Source: Leuctra nigra
Taxonomy: Eukaryota > Arthropoda > Insecta > Plecoptera > Leuctridae
Length of the DNA stretch: 64,000 bases
Direction: 5' to 3'
NCBI GenBank assembly: GCA_934045905.1
Contig: OW203762.1
Span: forward strand, 21,856,345 to 21,920,344
Shown here piece after piece: positions 1 through 12,331 of the stretch; positions within the stretch are counted from its first letter, which is position 1, and the number at the start of each line of letters is the position of its first letter. The notes beneath the pieces were generated by a model. The model was not told the DNA's origin. It saw only the letters and a program-made list of their open reading frames with translations, and did not search any database. A program made the position numbers and the translations under genes.

Positions 1-1719
1 CTTCAATCCTGGAATATATATGAATGCCAGATTATTCTCTGCGAGTCTCGCCGTATCATTACTATGCCGGTTGATTGAGCCAATTTGTCATGAAGATTCC
101 TTGTAGGCGCTCTCTTGACGAGGACACCGAAATAATGATCGATCTCGCGTGGAATGCGATATCGACTCGTCTCCGCCATCCGCTGATTGGAACTCCGAGG
201 AAAGAAAAGAGTGTATTGGAGCGGAGCGGATAGGATTGCATCCATTGTGTTGCCGGGCTTCTTCTCTCTTCGACTCGCATCGCGAAACCTCCGCCAGAGA
301 TCGAACTGGACGGAGAAATGTAATGCCGAGGAGGTTTTTTACTTCGTGTAATATCGGAGAAAATATTACGTGATATTTACAGATCTCGTAAGTATATTGC
401 TTCTGAAAATATTTTAACAGATACATCAATTTCCGTCAGTTATTGTGTATGTTCTGTCAAAATCACTTTATACGTATTTGAAAACAGATAGTTTTATTGT
501 AAACAGTTTAGGTTGATGAAAAGTCTTCCGAATGTTAGGTTGGGTGTTTGCAATATTTTTGTACGGTCAAACTTTTGAAACACTGAATAATGATTGAAAT
601 ATTGAGATTTTAACGAACTAAAGTTCGGGAACAGTTCAAAAATATGACTTTATTAGTTTGTAGTTGAAGCTGTGGAGATGAAAGTTTGATAGTCTGCCAG
701 TCGAATAGTAATTCGAACTATTTCCACTCAGAAACTATAGTCATGAATGCAATGAAGTCGCCGAACTCTGATCGGAACGTGAAAATCAGTCCCCCGAACA
801 AACCTCGGTGACATCTCTCCCAACTCCGTTGTTCTCGATCTGGATTTCACTTCACGTCCAGGACTCCTTGTAGAACGCCTGGACTTCGCAATGTCCGCGC
901 TAATGCACTCGACCTGGTCGGGATGTTCGAGAAGATGTCAGCTCCAGCATCCTCCGTCTCGCTCGCACTGCAGTGATTGTTCCTCCACGCCCGACGCACA
1001 CCCACGCAGTGACGTCATGCCATGTGTTACTGCAGCACAATCAACAAAGTTAACACCCAAGCGCGTGGGCGGAATCCATTGGACGATTTAAATTCTTGAT
1101 GCTAGATTTCCTGTGATGTGACATCGAGAATGAATTCGGTCCTGAGGAGATAGTTTTTAATCGGCTTACGTGAAGGTATCGGTGAATAATCTGTGACTGG
1201 AACGTCAATCGAAGTGACTCACGCGAGTTGATGAGAAGTTCAATGTTGCACGCGACTTTACTTCGACGTCGCGTCGTGCAACGAAACTGTGACGCGACGA
1301 ATCCCTGATTCAGAACATGAAGTTACACGATGTTGAGCAACTTATTCCTGTTTTCAGGTAGCTTTATGACACACGTTCTAGACAATTCTTCTGGAAGTGG
1401 AGGAGTAACGAAATATATGTTTTTACTTTATGATTTTTTTGATTGGAAGAGACGTGTCATTCTAGATTTCTTTAGAATCCCGGGCCGAGTTTTTTCCTAC
1501 ATTGATTCCGAACGTAATTTTCGGCGCGACGTTTGTTGTGATCAGCAAACACGAGCCTGGAGCAATATCTCCTCTTGACGCGTGTAAATGGGATGAAGTC
1601 TTATCACGCTGACCCATCTTGCACGCGTCCCCTCTTCGCGCCGCGTGCTCCTCGGGGAGGGCTATCGATCCTCGACAATGCGGGACTCACATCGGCGACC
1701 GCAGCCCGACGACGTGACG
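1..1719. other. Unique non-coding stretch with a small GC-rich patch
   Basis: No recognisable gene, RNA or repeat family. Open frames are short (up to about 113 codons), overlap on both strands and resemble no protein I know. A GC- and CpG-rich patch lies at about 860-1060 and contains a perfect TGACGTCA octamer (1010-1017), the consensus for CREB/ATF factors. The rest is ordinary AT-rich DNA. Confidence 0.6.
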
Positions 1720-2330
1720 GGAGTGCCGAGCAGGAGGGCGAGCGACGTGTGGACGCCGTCGTCTGACTGCCATCGCCTCGCGCACCTCGACGAGGAGGGC
1801 GAGCGACGTGTGGACGCCGTCGTCTGACTGCCGTCGCCTCGCGCACCTCGACGAGCACGACGGCGTGACGAGCAGGAGAGCGAGCGAAGTGTGGACGCCG
1901 TCGTCTGACTGCCGTCGCCTCGCGCACCTCGACGAGGAGAGCGAGCGACGTGTGGACGCCGTCGTCTGACTGCCGTCGCCTCGCGCACCTCGACGAGGAG
2001 GGCGAGCGACGTGTGGACGCCGTCGTCTGACTGCCATCGCCTCGCGCGCCTCGACGAGCACGACGGCGTGACGAGCAGGAGAGCGAGCGACGTGTGGACG
2101 CCGTCGTCTGACTGCCGTCGCCTCGCGCACCTCGACGAGGAGGGCGAGCGACGTGTGGACGCCGTCGTCTGACTCCCATCGCCTCGCGCACCTCGACGAG
2201 GAGGGTGAGCGACGTGTGGACGCCGTCGTCTGACTGCCGTTGCCTCGCGCACCTCGACGAGGAGGGCGAGCGACGTGTGGACGCCGTCGTCTGACTGCCA
2301 TCGCCTCCCACACATCGACAAACGATGTTG
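1720..2330. repeat. CpG-rich satellite of 61-bp units with 81-bp variants
   Basis: Nine copies of the landmark AGCGACGTGTGGACGCC start at 1741, 1802, 1883, 1944, 2005, 2086, 2147, 2208 and 2269. The spacings are 61, 81, 61, 61, 81, 61, 61 and 61 bp. The 81-bp form carries 20 extra bases containing ACGACGGCGTGACGAGCAG after the CTCGACGAG segment. Copies differ by only a few substitutions, so the array is young or homogenised. The unit has no stop codon in any minus-strand frame, so three overlapping minus frames of 208-250 codons stay open here. Because 61 and 81 are not multiples of 3, each frame cycles through the same peptides in a different order, which argues against coding. Degenerate relatives of CGGCGACCGCAG flank the array at about 1694 and 2452. 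Confidence 0.95.
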
Positions 2331-5300
2331 CTATGAGGTGCTGTGGACACCGTCAACTGAATATGTCGCTGTCGTCGCTGTCCCGCCGCAACTGACGATG
2401 CGAGGTCACAGCACGCTATGGTCCCGTCGATCTACGTCGCCTCCCCCGACAACGGCGACCGCAGTCTGAGCTACGTGACGAGTGTAACCAGCGTGGCGAG
2501 CGGCACGCGCGCCGCTACGTGTGTGGATAATTGTAAATTAGAGCGTCAAGGTGGCGGGTAATCAGGCGGCCGACGCACACCGGACGACGAGGCGGTCAGC
2601 GCGGGGAATTAGCGCTCTTTAAACACGATTTAGTGTTGGTGAAGTACGCGGAAGGTTTGGTTGTTTTGTGTTGCAAGTAGTTGAGAACACACGTAAAGCG
2701 GACGAGCGGAAAATTGAAGTACGTTCACGCTGTGAAGGAAACTATTTCTCATTTAGCTCGTTCGACCGCCGACCACTTCACTTGCTGTAACGGTCAAAGT
2801 TCCCCAACAATGTGCAATATGTCTTGTGTACTTGACAATATGTCGTCTTATGGACTTTTACAATCCTGTTGTTACTATTCATAGTTTTCACGTGATGTCA
2901 TCCATGTTGCCTGCCACCATCTTGTTGGCAAGCAGAATAGCTGTGATTCTCTGTTTTTTTTTTTGCGATAAGTTATAGTTAATGGGTACACTCATTGGTA
3001 TGTCTGGGAAATTGTATAGGCTGCGGAGATATCTTGAGTACGAAGAGGAATCACTTACATTACAAAAATACATCGATTTACTTTAATATACTTATAAATC
3101 TGACCCGTCAATGTGCCAACAAAATGTCCGTCCTCAGGTGGAAAATTCAATAATTTTGCATTGCTGATATAAAACAATAGAACATCGATGCAAGCTTTGA
3201 ATGCGTAAATATTTTTCACACAATTACCATATTCCCGTTTAATCATTTCGCTTTATGTGCTCCACTTTATTTGACTTTTCTGTTGACACAATCGCACTCG
3301 CAGGACTGGCTGTCAAGTATCGTTGAACCCGGCACCTCCACACCATTCATTAGCTCCACGTCTCAAGCGAACAAAAAGTTCGGAACATCCAGACAGTTGA
3401 AATCCATGTGATTTGCTGATACTGAAGGCAATCTGAAACAGTGACAAATGGTGCAACATTCTCTCATCACGCGAGCCGAGTTGATTTCACAGCCAAACCT
3501 GCCACTCTCGTCGAAGAACTTCACTCTCCGCGCCATATAAACACAGTTTGCGAGTATTCCGACCGTGCATATGTTTAAATCAACGATTTAAAGCGTGTTG
3601 AAGCTCTTGTACTTGAATTAATGACATTCACAGGTAGTAAACTTTCGTGTGTTTATTTCCTGGCGAGCCAAAGAGGTGGAAGCGTAATCCACGGAGAGTA
3701 ATTGTGCAGAGATATGAACTAACGCGGCTCTGCAATTTGTTCAGTCGGCTTTCTAAGTTTTAACATTATGACTCCATTAATAATGTAACAAAGTGTTTCG
3801 AATCTGTATACGAGGAAAGTGGGCCGATAGGGTGGTTGCGTCGAGTTTGGAACCTAATCGTAGGGTGAGTGGTCATACACAATGTCGCCACGCCCCGAGT
3901 CACACGACGTTGTCGACAGTCGACACCTTGATGGCGGCCGATCACGTGATCATTGTGTGCGGCGGCGGCAGATCGAACACGGGTCAGCGAAGACGGAGGG
4001 AGATGTTTGTTAATGCACAGCACGGTGGAATTACAACCGACGGCGAAGTATATAGTGGTCCATTCGATACAACACAATGGAGGCGGGGGGAAATTATAGA
4101 AGAATCCTGGAGAGTGGTTTTGCAGATGTAACCTAGATAGTCGAGTGTTCTAGGAAATGTGTGGTTGGAAAGAGTCTGTCACCGAGGAATTTAGATGTAT
4201 TGATATATCTGCGGACTGATGGAACGAACTGGAATCAGTCTGTTCCGATACACGTGTTTCTGTTCTTTTGTCACACTTTGTTCTGTTGAATAAAACGGAA
4301 TTCATCCCGCGATTGAATTTTTTCAATCAATCACTAGACGCAATCCCGGCGATGGTTTATGCTGTCAATCGTTATTGATTTCGTATGATGGCGGGGAACT
4401 GAGAGTTTAGTTTAGTAAATGTATTGGCTTCACTCCAATCTTCACTTCGCCATGAAGCTCCCGACATAACAATATTTCCATACGATTATTGCATTAAGGC
4501 GGCGCACACGCCGGTGTCTCGAGCTTTCTTATATTTTAAGTTTTCCTCGTGACTTTTCCTCGCGCTTACGATGGAGCTTTTTTCTCCGTGAGTCCTCAAT
4601 CCTTGCTGCAAATAGGACTCGAGGGAGCGAGGCGGAAGATGATGATATAAACTTTCTATCAAACAGGCTTATTTTCGTGGGGGTTCGCAAGTTTTCTTAC
4701 AAAACTCTGGGCTACGCCGCCGCCACCCCCGTATGCTTTCGCTTACTTCACGCCGCACTCTGGTTTATGCTTACGATCGGCAATAACGCGTAATTTATGC
4801 GCAATTCTTCCGCCGTTCGGCGCTTCCACGTCTCGATTTCAACTGCTTATTTCACCAATCGTCTGGAATCTTACAAATAACAAAGGAGTCCTGAGGGGCG
4901 AAGTTGTGTTTTTTCACGAAATCAATACGATTGTAACGAAACATTGACGAAAGTTATCAAACCAGTTAAAAGTTTTTTTCGTACACGTGCCTCTTGAGTA
5001 GAAATGCCAGTGAAAATAATGAAAGTAGATGGGAAAATATCGACATCTGATTTTTAAATTTGTGTATAGCTTTCTTCAGAAGTTATTAAAACGGTTGATT
5101 TGTTTCCAATCCCATCATATTTGAACAATAAAAGGTATTGGGAAGCGATTTTGTTCAATCTGTAAACCTACAGAATGAATTTCTTTGAATGCAAAGCCCA
5201 ATTCTAATTTCCTTCCCTACGATATACATGTAATTACCGAACATTTGATCACCTGCAAACAGGAACCAATGTCACATGAGGTGTATCCGCTGTTTCTATA

Positions 5301-7541
5301 GTCTCCAGCTGAGTTATAGGAACTGCTATATAGATGGCGCTGCAACAGCTTGCGACCTGTCAGAAAGCAGGGAAACTAATTAGTCAACAACAAGCAAACG
5401 GCGGGGACAAAAAACAGCAAACAATTTCCATGCTAGTCGACACACAATGTACGTATTACTCTGTGGCTCTGTGACTCTCCGAATAATTTCTCACCAGCTC
5501 GTTTAGTTCTGTTGCATTCAATTTTGTGGCGTTTTATTCGGATCAGAATGTTTTGCGAAAACTTTATATATGAAATAGTTGTTAACTTTTTGCTCTTTGT
5601 TTATGCTCTAATTTTGTTCGGAGTAAACAGCATCTACTCGCAAATTTTAATTGTGACAAAATTCATCATGAAGATAATAATGTAATAATTCTAATTATTC
5701 TGTTTTTACTCACTGATTTCCGTTGCATGCACTTTTTTCTTTCATTCTAATTTCCAAACTATTTTATTTGATAAGTTTCTGAGGATGTAGTGTCGGTTTA
5801 CCTGCACAGTATTTAATCAAAACTTTTCCGGGAGCACAACAGTTTTGTCGACAAGTTTTTTAATTAAGCATAATTGCGAAGATTTGTTGGCTGCAGCCGT
5901 GTAGTTTGAAATTACATCTGCATCTCGTACAAACAGCGTAGCACATCTCTACAGACTCAATTCGCGTGACTTATCCCAAAGTAGACGTTACATTCAACTG
6001 TATTCATTTTCGTCCAATTGAGAGACATCTTGCCGAATACTTTGTTACACTTTACATTCTTAATTACCCGTATTTATTCTCTATTACTGGACATTTCTTT
6101 GAACTACTGTACAGAATGTATAGTCGAGTCGTGTCTAGAATGTATGGACTATTTCTCGTTGGCAAACTGAGTTAGGGTCATAAGACTGGAACTTCTTGCC
6201 ATCTCCAGCCACCCTGTAGTCCTATTAAAACTATAATTCGTAGCAGCACTTTTCCTGGCAGGTTTATTATCATGCACCAACACAGGGATACGAACACAAG
6301 CTATTCGAGATGCAAGTGTACTAACCTCATCCCAGACATAAACTGACTGCCATGATGGGCTAGATGGGAGTTTTGGGATGCAATCCAAGGGGAATAAATT
6401 ATTTTCCCAGACAAACATTACAATAAATTCTTGACAAGATAGCGGATGGCATCAATGGAAGTACCTTTTAGATTTATTTTACTCTACTAACAGTTCCCAA
6501 ACTGTGGACGTTAGTTTTTTTTTATATGGAAAGTAAACATATTGAGGGTAGATGAAAGGGTCAGATTATAGTGTCCTTCGCTCTGGTTGGTGTGAAAATG
6601 CCGCAGCAGTGCATTCAGTTTGGTTAATTGAAGCATATTTGATTGTTTATTCATGAAATAATTACTTATTATTCCTCCCCCTCAAGCGGAGTAATTGTTT
6701 CCGTTCTCTCTCGCAGCAGAGAGATTGGTGCTGAAGTTTCTGTGCAATGTCATCATGTCACAACAATTACGTCTTAATGACTCTATAATTACATTTTAAA
6801 TTGCTACCGGCTGTAGTTTCAGGCGATAAAATCTATTTTTTTCAAGTGATATGGTTGAGCCCGGGGTTCAATTTTACTTAAAAGTTCTTGGTAATGACCA
6901 GAGCTTTGGGAAACGAGGGGCCCCTTAAGGGATCTGCCTTTGTTCACGTTATTAGAGTGTGAAACTAAAAATACTCGTTGTCTTAAATGTGTATGAACAA
7001 ACAAAATCTGTATTAGAAAGGTTGAAATAAGCTTTGTGGGACATTTATCCGTACCATATGAATACAGAGAACTGACACTGCGACATACGTTTTTACCTGT
7101 CGAGTCAAAACTAAAAAAGATAAAATAGTGTTGCCAGAACGAACCTCTATTCTTTAAAAACTCGTCTACAAACCCCTCGGTACAATCAATACATTGAACT
7201 CCACTTAAATCTCTTTCGACATTTAATTTGACATATTTGAACCGTAATTCTGATAGTAATTATAGTTTGCAATTAATATTTCACCTAATTTCTTGGGACT
7301 GGCGATTGTCTCGATCAATATTGAACAAAGATTGAACCATGAAAAGTTGGTTTTACAATAATGTTTCGTATCTTCTTAACCCAGCTCGGCCGGTCTTCAT
7401 GAACTATCTGATTGCGTGAACCCCGGACTTCCGCTTTACTTATTGCTTTTCAAACACCACGACGTCTGGCGTCCCGACGCCTCGCCTTTATTAGGATCAC
7501 GTGTCTCTCGGAGCCCGCAGAATAAAAGCTCGTTTCCTTGA
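2331..7541. other. Unique non-coding stretch
   Basis: No gene recognised. The first 300 bases (to about 2640) stay GC- and CpG-rich and may be a diverged flank of the satellite. A second GC-rich patch lies at about 3830-4000. Frames of up to 112 codons occur in it on both strands but are unconvincing. A TATAAA-like string at 3536-3541 has no supporting gene. An 89-codon frame on the minus strand (6149-6418) has a plausible amino-acid mix but no domain I recognise. The remainder is AT-rich and without visible repeats. Confidence 0.55.
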
Positions 7542-7560
7542 CTCTCTCTCTCTCTCTCTC
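7542..7560. repeat. (CT)n microsatellite
   Basis: A pure CT tract of about 9.5 dinucleotides. It is the first of five GA/CT tracts between 7.5 and 12.3 kb. In arthropods such tracts can bind GAGA-type factors; nothing here shows that this one does. Confidence 0.9.
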
Positions 7561-7917
7561 AAGTCAGTCTGTCAGGTATTCCAAGCTCATAATTCGCCTC
7601 AAAGACGATCAAACTTGTCGCTCCGGCATCGATTATTTCTTTATTCATGGAGGTTTTCGAGTTCTCTTTTCTCTGTTCGTTGACGGGGACTGCGTGAGAG
7701 GGGTTCATTAAAAGCAAGACGCCGTTGTGTCAGGAACGTGGAAATCGGCGAGAATCTGTCCAATAACTCGAGTCGGAGATCATTTGCAGATGTACACTCG
7801 GATCGTGTGAAATATTCAGATTCTGACGACGTCTACTAATGATGAGTTCCCTGGAGTAGAACGACGAGATTTGTGTTTTATGTCATTGACAGAGAATCTC
7901 ATATTTGGTCCATCCAT

Positions 7918-8027
7918 ATTACACTATGCAAGTTAAATTTGACAATTTCCAACGAATTAGATTCCAGTCTCGTTCAAAATTCTAGAAACTGAAATTTTTT
8001 AAATTTTTAATTGCAGCATAGTGTAAT
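7918..8027. repeat. 110-bp MITE-like element with 12-bp terminal inverted repeats
   Basis: ATTACACTATGC at 7918-7929 is matched exactly in reverse complement by GCATAGTGTAAT at 8016-8027. Some inner sequence is also roughly inverted (AGTTAAATTT against AAATTTTTAATT). There is no open frame and no clear target-site duplication, so the superfamily is undetermined. Size and structure suit a small non-autonomous DNA transposon. Confidence 0.55.
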
Positions 8028-8910
8028 CGGGTTTTAGTCATTCGACTAATCAAAATTGTACAACGATTGAGTCCTATGTTTCATGTTCTCTTAATGTACT
8101 TTAAACAGTAGCTATTCTGAAGATGTTTGTAAACAATTGGAACGTACATAATTGGTAACAAATTAATCTATTTTCGATATTTTGTTCGCGAAAACTTTTG
8201 TATCGACTAATTGAATTAACCACAACTTTAATTACACCGACTAATGAAAATCTTTTTAGAGATCAAAAGTATGGAGGTTAGAATATTAATTAAGAAGTTG
8301 CGAATTCTTCTTCTCGAAGTTTCCTCAACAAATCTTATCATTATATTAAAGAAATTCTTCAACTTTTGTCTCGGGTAAAGTTGTTAAGGTCTACTCAGTT
8401 TCGTTCTCATTCCTTATCAATTCGATCTACATCACTTGTGTATTCATGATGATTGCTGTGCGTGCTATTGGCATCAAGGTGAAGTCTATTTATTAAAAAA
8501 AAGGTTTATTTTTAAGCTTTTACCCTATATTTATTTCAACACTGTTCCACTTTTAATATAGAACTTGAATTATTTTTTGGCGTTTCTCTTTTCGGGATGA
8601 ATTATAGCATTTTAACGTTAGCGTTAAAAAATGTTGAAGCACAATTTAACGTCTGATTATTGTATATAATCTACCCGTCATGATAGAAATTATGAATAAG
8701 ATTAGAAGGAAATGAGTTCGCGGCATACCAACTGGAAATAAAATGTGCTTTTATCTGCGTGCAGAGTTAGTCGAAACTTTATTTTTAACTTTTTGCCTTT
8801 TTCGTTCGCCGTTTTGTGTCGAGAAAAGTCTAAAAACGAACTGCAGTCGTATTTATGCCTCCTCGGAGTGTTATCGAGCCGACATATACGCGCCTCAGAC
8901 TATTGATCTA

Positions 8911-8944
8911 AGAGAGAGGAGAGGAGAGAAAGAGAGAGAGAGAG
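8911..8944. repeat. (GA)n-rich tract
   Basis: Thirty-four purines, mostly alternating AG with a few GG interruptions. It is part of the cluster of GA/CT tracts. Confidence 0.85.
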
Positions 8945-9038
8945 GTTCTCACCCTCGCCGCCATCGCTTCTATACATTCTGCTAATTTGAAGGAATCGGA
9001 GCTGTCATTGGCAAGATGTTCCCACAGCGGGGTGTTAG

Positions 9039-9072
9039 GCTACCCGCCGTACGCCCGTGCGGAGCGGGTAGC
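9039..9072. other. GC-rich hairpin
   Basis: GCTACCCGC (9039-9047) and GCGGGTAGC (9064-9072) form a perfect 9-bp stem around a 16-base loop. It lies in a short GC-rich patch. No tRNA or other RNA family is recognised. Confidence 0.4.
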
Positions 9073-10560
9073 ATAAACAGACACGCCAGGTGGGCGATCA
9101 CTCACAGACGGGGGAAGATGGCACATTGTTTTATTTTAACGAGATCGCTCTCCGCGAAGATATGCCTACTCTAATGAATGTTGTTACTGCCTGGGATATT
9201 GTTTAGGAAACTCATGAAAAACAACTGTTTTCGCTTTCAACTCAAGGAGTTGCTGAAAGTTGTTACTAATTATCATAGGCACTTAATTAAAGTGTTATTA
9301 ATAACATTTCACAAATTCTGTTAAATATACTTCTAAAAACATTTTTTTTGTAAAACAAATACTTCGTTTAAAATAAATGACATCAGCATTCACAAATAAT
9401 AACTTTTTATTGCTAGTCGTGTCAATGTTAAATTTCCTAGAACTAAAACCTCATTTCGAAACGAATCCCGTTTTTTTAATGCGATGTCATGACTAAATTA
9501 ATTCGGATGGCCGAGTGTAATTCTCTCCGACTGTGACCGTGTATAATTCCATGGAACTCACAATGCGCCCCCAACCCTGGCCCCCAACGCTAAGTAATGA
9601 CCACTTCTCGAGTGACATCGCGTATGACTAGTCGAATGTAATCTAACTCTCTGTAACGCAATATCTGGTGGACATTTGATCTAGTCCGAAGTTTCTCGGG
9701 GGAAATGAAACGGCGTAGCGTGTGGCTGTAATGACCACATCCACCACATCTCTAGGACAAGTTTTCGACCTCTCTTTTGATGTGCGCGACTTGATTCCTG
9801 GCCGCCTGATGGATTCTGACCCTCCACGTGTTGAACAACCAATGCGCTCCCCAGGGAGAGCGAGCTTTTCAATATTGGTTTTCCCGATGACTATATACAT
9901 CATCGATGGCCGGTAAACATGGGAGCCATAGATTATCCCGTGTTGAAAACGAGAGCTAGTTTTGCAATTTATACTGGAAAAGTACGCGCGAGATTCAATT
10001 TCCCTGCGTTCTTTTCAGTTTTAATAAAGCTCAAAGTTATTTCGAAAGTCAATATTTACAGTGTAACAATTGAATGGGAATATAATTAGTTATAGTTTTG
10101 GTCTGGCAGACTTAAAGCTAATTTCAGATTTGATTATTAAAAGTTGTTAGACTATCTTTAGCGCGGATTAAGTTCGCATTCTATTTTGATGTTTGAATTG
10201 TGTTCACTGGAGCTACCTAGAGTCTGGTTTCAGAAAAATAGAATATAAAAACCATGCCGAGGCAAGTATCGAACTTTTCCTACTTTGGTGACCTGGATCT
10301 TTTCGATAAGATCGCTGAAGTAAATAGTTTTTTAGTTCATTCCATGCGAATTAGTTTATAATCTCGTCCACAAAAGCCAAACCCCCGAAATGATATTCTT
10401 TGAATTTCGTTTGAAAATATTTCACGCTCTCGATTGTGATCTCCGCTGCGCCAACGCATGGCGCCTGAATCGTATCTCTCGCTCTGGATCGTCTCAAAGC
10501 CGCAGCGGCACACTTTCACACTTACTGCGGCGTCGGCGATAACACGTCCTTACAAGTTCG

Positions 10561-10584
10561 CTCTCTCTCTCTCTCGCTCTCGCT
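10561..10584. repeat. (CT)n tract
   Basis: CT dinucleotides with one G interruption, running into CTCTCGCT. Part of the local GA/CT cluster. Confidence 0.85.
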
Positions 10585-11164
10585 GACTATATATAATAAT
10601 ATAAGTTTCCAATTTTCATCGTCGTGCCATTATCGCCACGCACCATAAATACATGGGCCTTTATCTTTCGCCTATTGCTTCATAGGCTTTTCTTGTAATA
10701 TACCGTGTATGGCGGAGAATTACAGCCCACCCAACACGGACGGAAAACCAAGAGGCTAATAACAAAGGAATGGTCGTTTTTCAGCGTTCATACTGAATGT
10801 TATATTTTGTTACGCCGAAGTTTATTACTATTTAATTCCATTCCAGAGTTACGAATTTCTGTTTCTTATCACGGTTGTGTGAAAGTTCAAGAAGAAGAAT
10901 TACAATTTCGCTTGTCAAGGAGTTTTGAAAGGTCACTTTGCTAACTCATTAAAGGCAACTCTTTTAACCTTTATATACCTCTATGAAGATTAAAGTAATT
11001 TGAGCAATTATGAAATTTATACATGCGTGTTTGACAGCATGTCACAATGGAATACAAATAGCTAGTATCAATTTTATAGCCAATGTTCAATCATCCCTAT
11101 TGCCGCTGTTGATTATGATTACTCTTCATATTTCATGTCAAAACTTGGATGTAATGCTTCTGTA

Positions 11165-11200
11165 TTTTCAATGATGTATTTTCTGATTCCAGGTAAGTGA
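11165..11200 (+). promoter_or_regulatory. Candidate recursive splice (ratchet) site, cut point 11192/11193
   Basis: The sequence TTTTCTGATTCCAGGTAAGTG places a 3' splice site (pyrimidine-biased tract, then CAG ending at 11192) directly against a consensus 5' splice site (GTAAGT starting at 11193). Such zero-length-exon junctions are the signature of recursive splicing, known from Drosophila and vertebrate long introns, where a giant intron is removed in steps. A near twin lies at 39877 on the same strand. The pyrimidine tract here is moderate (TATTTTCTGATTCC). The role is inferred from sequence alone; a chance CAGGTAAGT in DNA of this length is possible. Confidence 0.4.
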
Positions 11201-12145
11201 AGTGAACAACGACCTAACGACCTATTAACTCGATTATGGTCGCGGACCGAACGTCGCCTCTCATTTGGCCGCGTAATGTGAGTACTATTTTATGAGTTAC
11301 GTCATGATCAAGGGTCGGGAGGGGTTGTTTCAACCCCTGCGGAGGATCTATTAAAACCCTCTTAGCGACAATTACTCGCGTGTAGTATCGCTTTCATGAT
11401 CGTAGACGTCGTTTCTTCGGGTTCTTTTCTTCGATACTTGACCCAGTTTTTCTTGTCTAATCGAATAGGAAATGGAAATCGTCTTGTATCGTGTTGAGTT
11501 TGACATGTATTTGAACTTCAGAAAGTACACTTGGCACAACTAAAATAGCTATTTTAGCGAAACAGATTGAATGGACAGGTTCCTTGACATCAATAATTAA
11601 AATCATAGAGCATCTACTAAAGTTAGTTGACGTGCTAGCAGACTTCATTGGATGATGACATAAATTCGTTTCCAGCCAGTCCGTATCTTTCCAATGCCGT
11701 TTTAAGTTTGGGCAAGTGTACGTGCATGTTCATAAAATGGAGATGTGACACATGAAATTAGCTCCATTTTGAGTTTTTTTGCGGACATTTTCTCGTTATT
11801 ACAAAAGTTGGTAATGAGTCCATAGAGTCAATCATTATAGATTAAATTTGATGGAAAAATGATTATTTGAATTTTTCACCATAGAAAGCACTATCCCAAA
11901 ACGCACAATTATGTATATTTTTGAATGAATAACATTAACGCATGGTTTCTACATACATATTGCGTCATTAAAATGTTGGCATGTAATGCCGCAGCTTTAA
12001 TCCATCTTCCACTTTATATGCATTGCTCTTTTGCGCAAGCTTAAAAAATACAATCCCACTTTTAATGAAAACGACGGATGCAAATCTGAAGTTGATTTGT
12101 TTTCTATAATCGATCTGCAGCAGCATGTGAAGTGTGAAGAAAAAC

Positions 12146-12196
12146 CTCTCTCTCTCGCACTCATGCGAAGACAACTCTCTCTGTCTCTCTCACTCT
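12146..12196. repeat. Two adjacent CT-rich tracts
   Basis: CT tracts at about 12146-12157 and 12174-12196 (the second with single G and A interruptions), separated by 16 bases. Part of the GA/CT cluster. Confidence 0.8.
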
Positions 12197-12310
12197 CACA
12201 GCAGCCCCGCGAGATGCGCCAATACGGAGTAAATTGAGTATCGATCGGCTGTGTCTTAATTTGTGAAACTTCACTTCGCCCCGAAAGTGTCGAAAGCACC
12301 TCGTTTTGCA

Positions 12311-12331
12311 TCTTCTCTCTCTCTCTCTCTC
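12311..12331. repeat. (CT)n tract
   Basis: About ten uninterrupted CT dinucleotides, the last tract of the 7.5-12.3 kb cluster. Confidence 0.9.

Noticed and set aside
1604..2356. Long minus-strand open frames (208-250 codons) as an Arg/Ser-rich protein gene
   Set aside because: They lie wholly within the 61/81-bp satellite and all three frames are open, as expected when the unit lacks stop codons.
6149..6418. 89-codon minus-strand frame
   Set aside because: Looks coding in composition, but no recognisable domain, splice sites or neighbouring exons.
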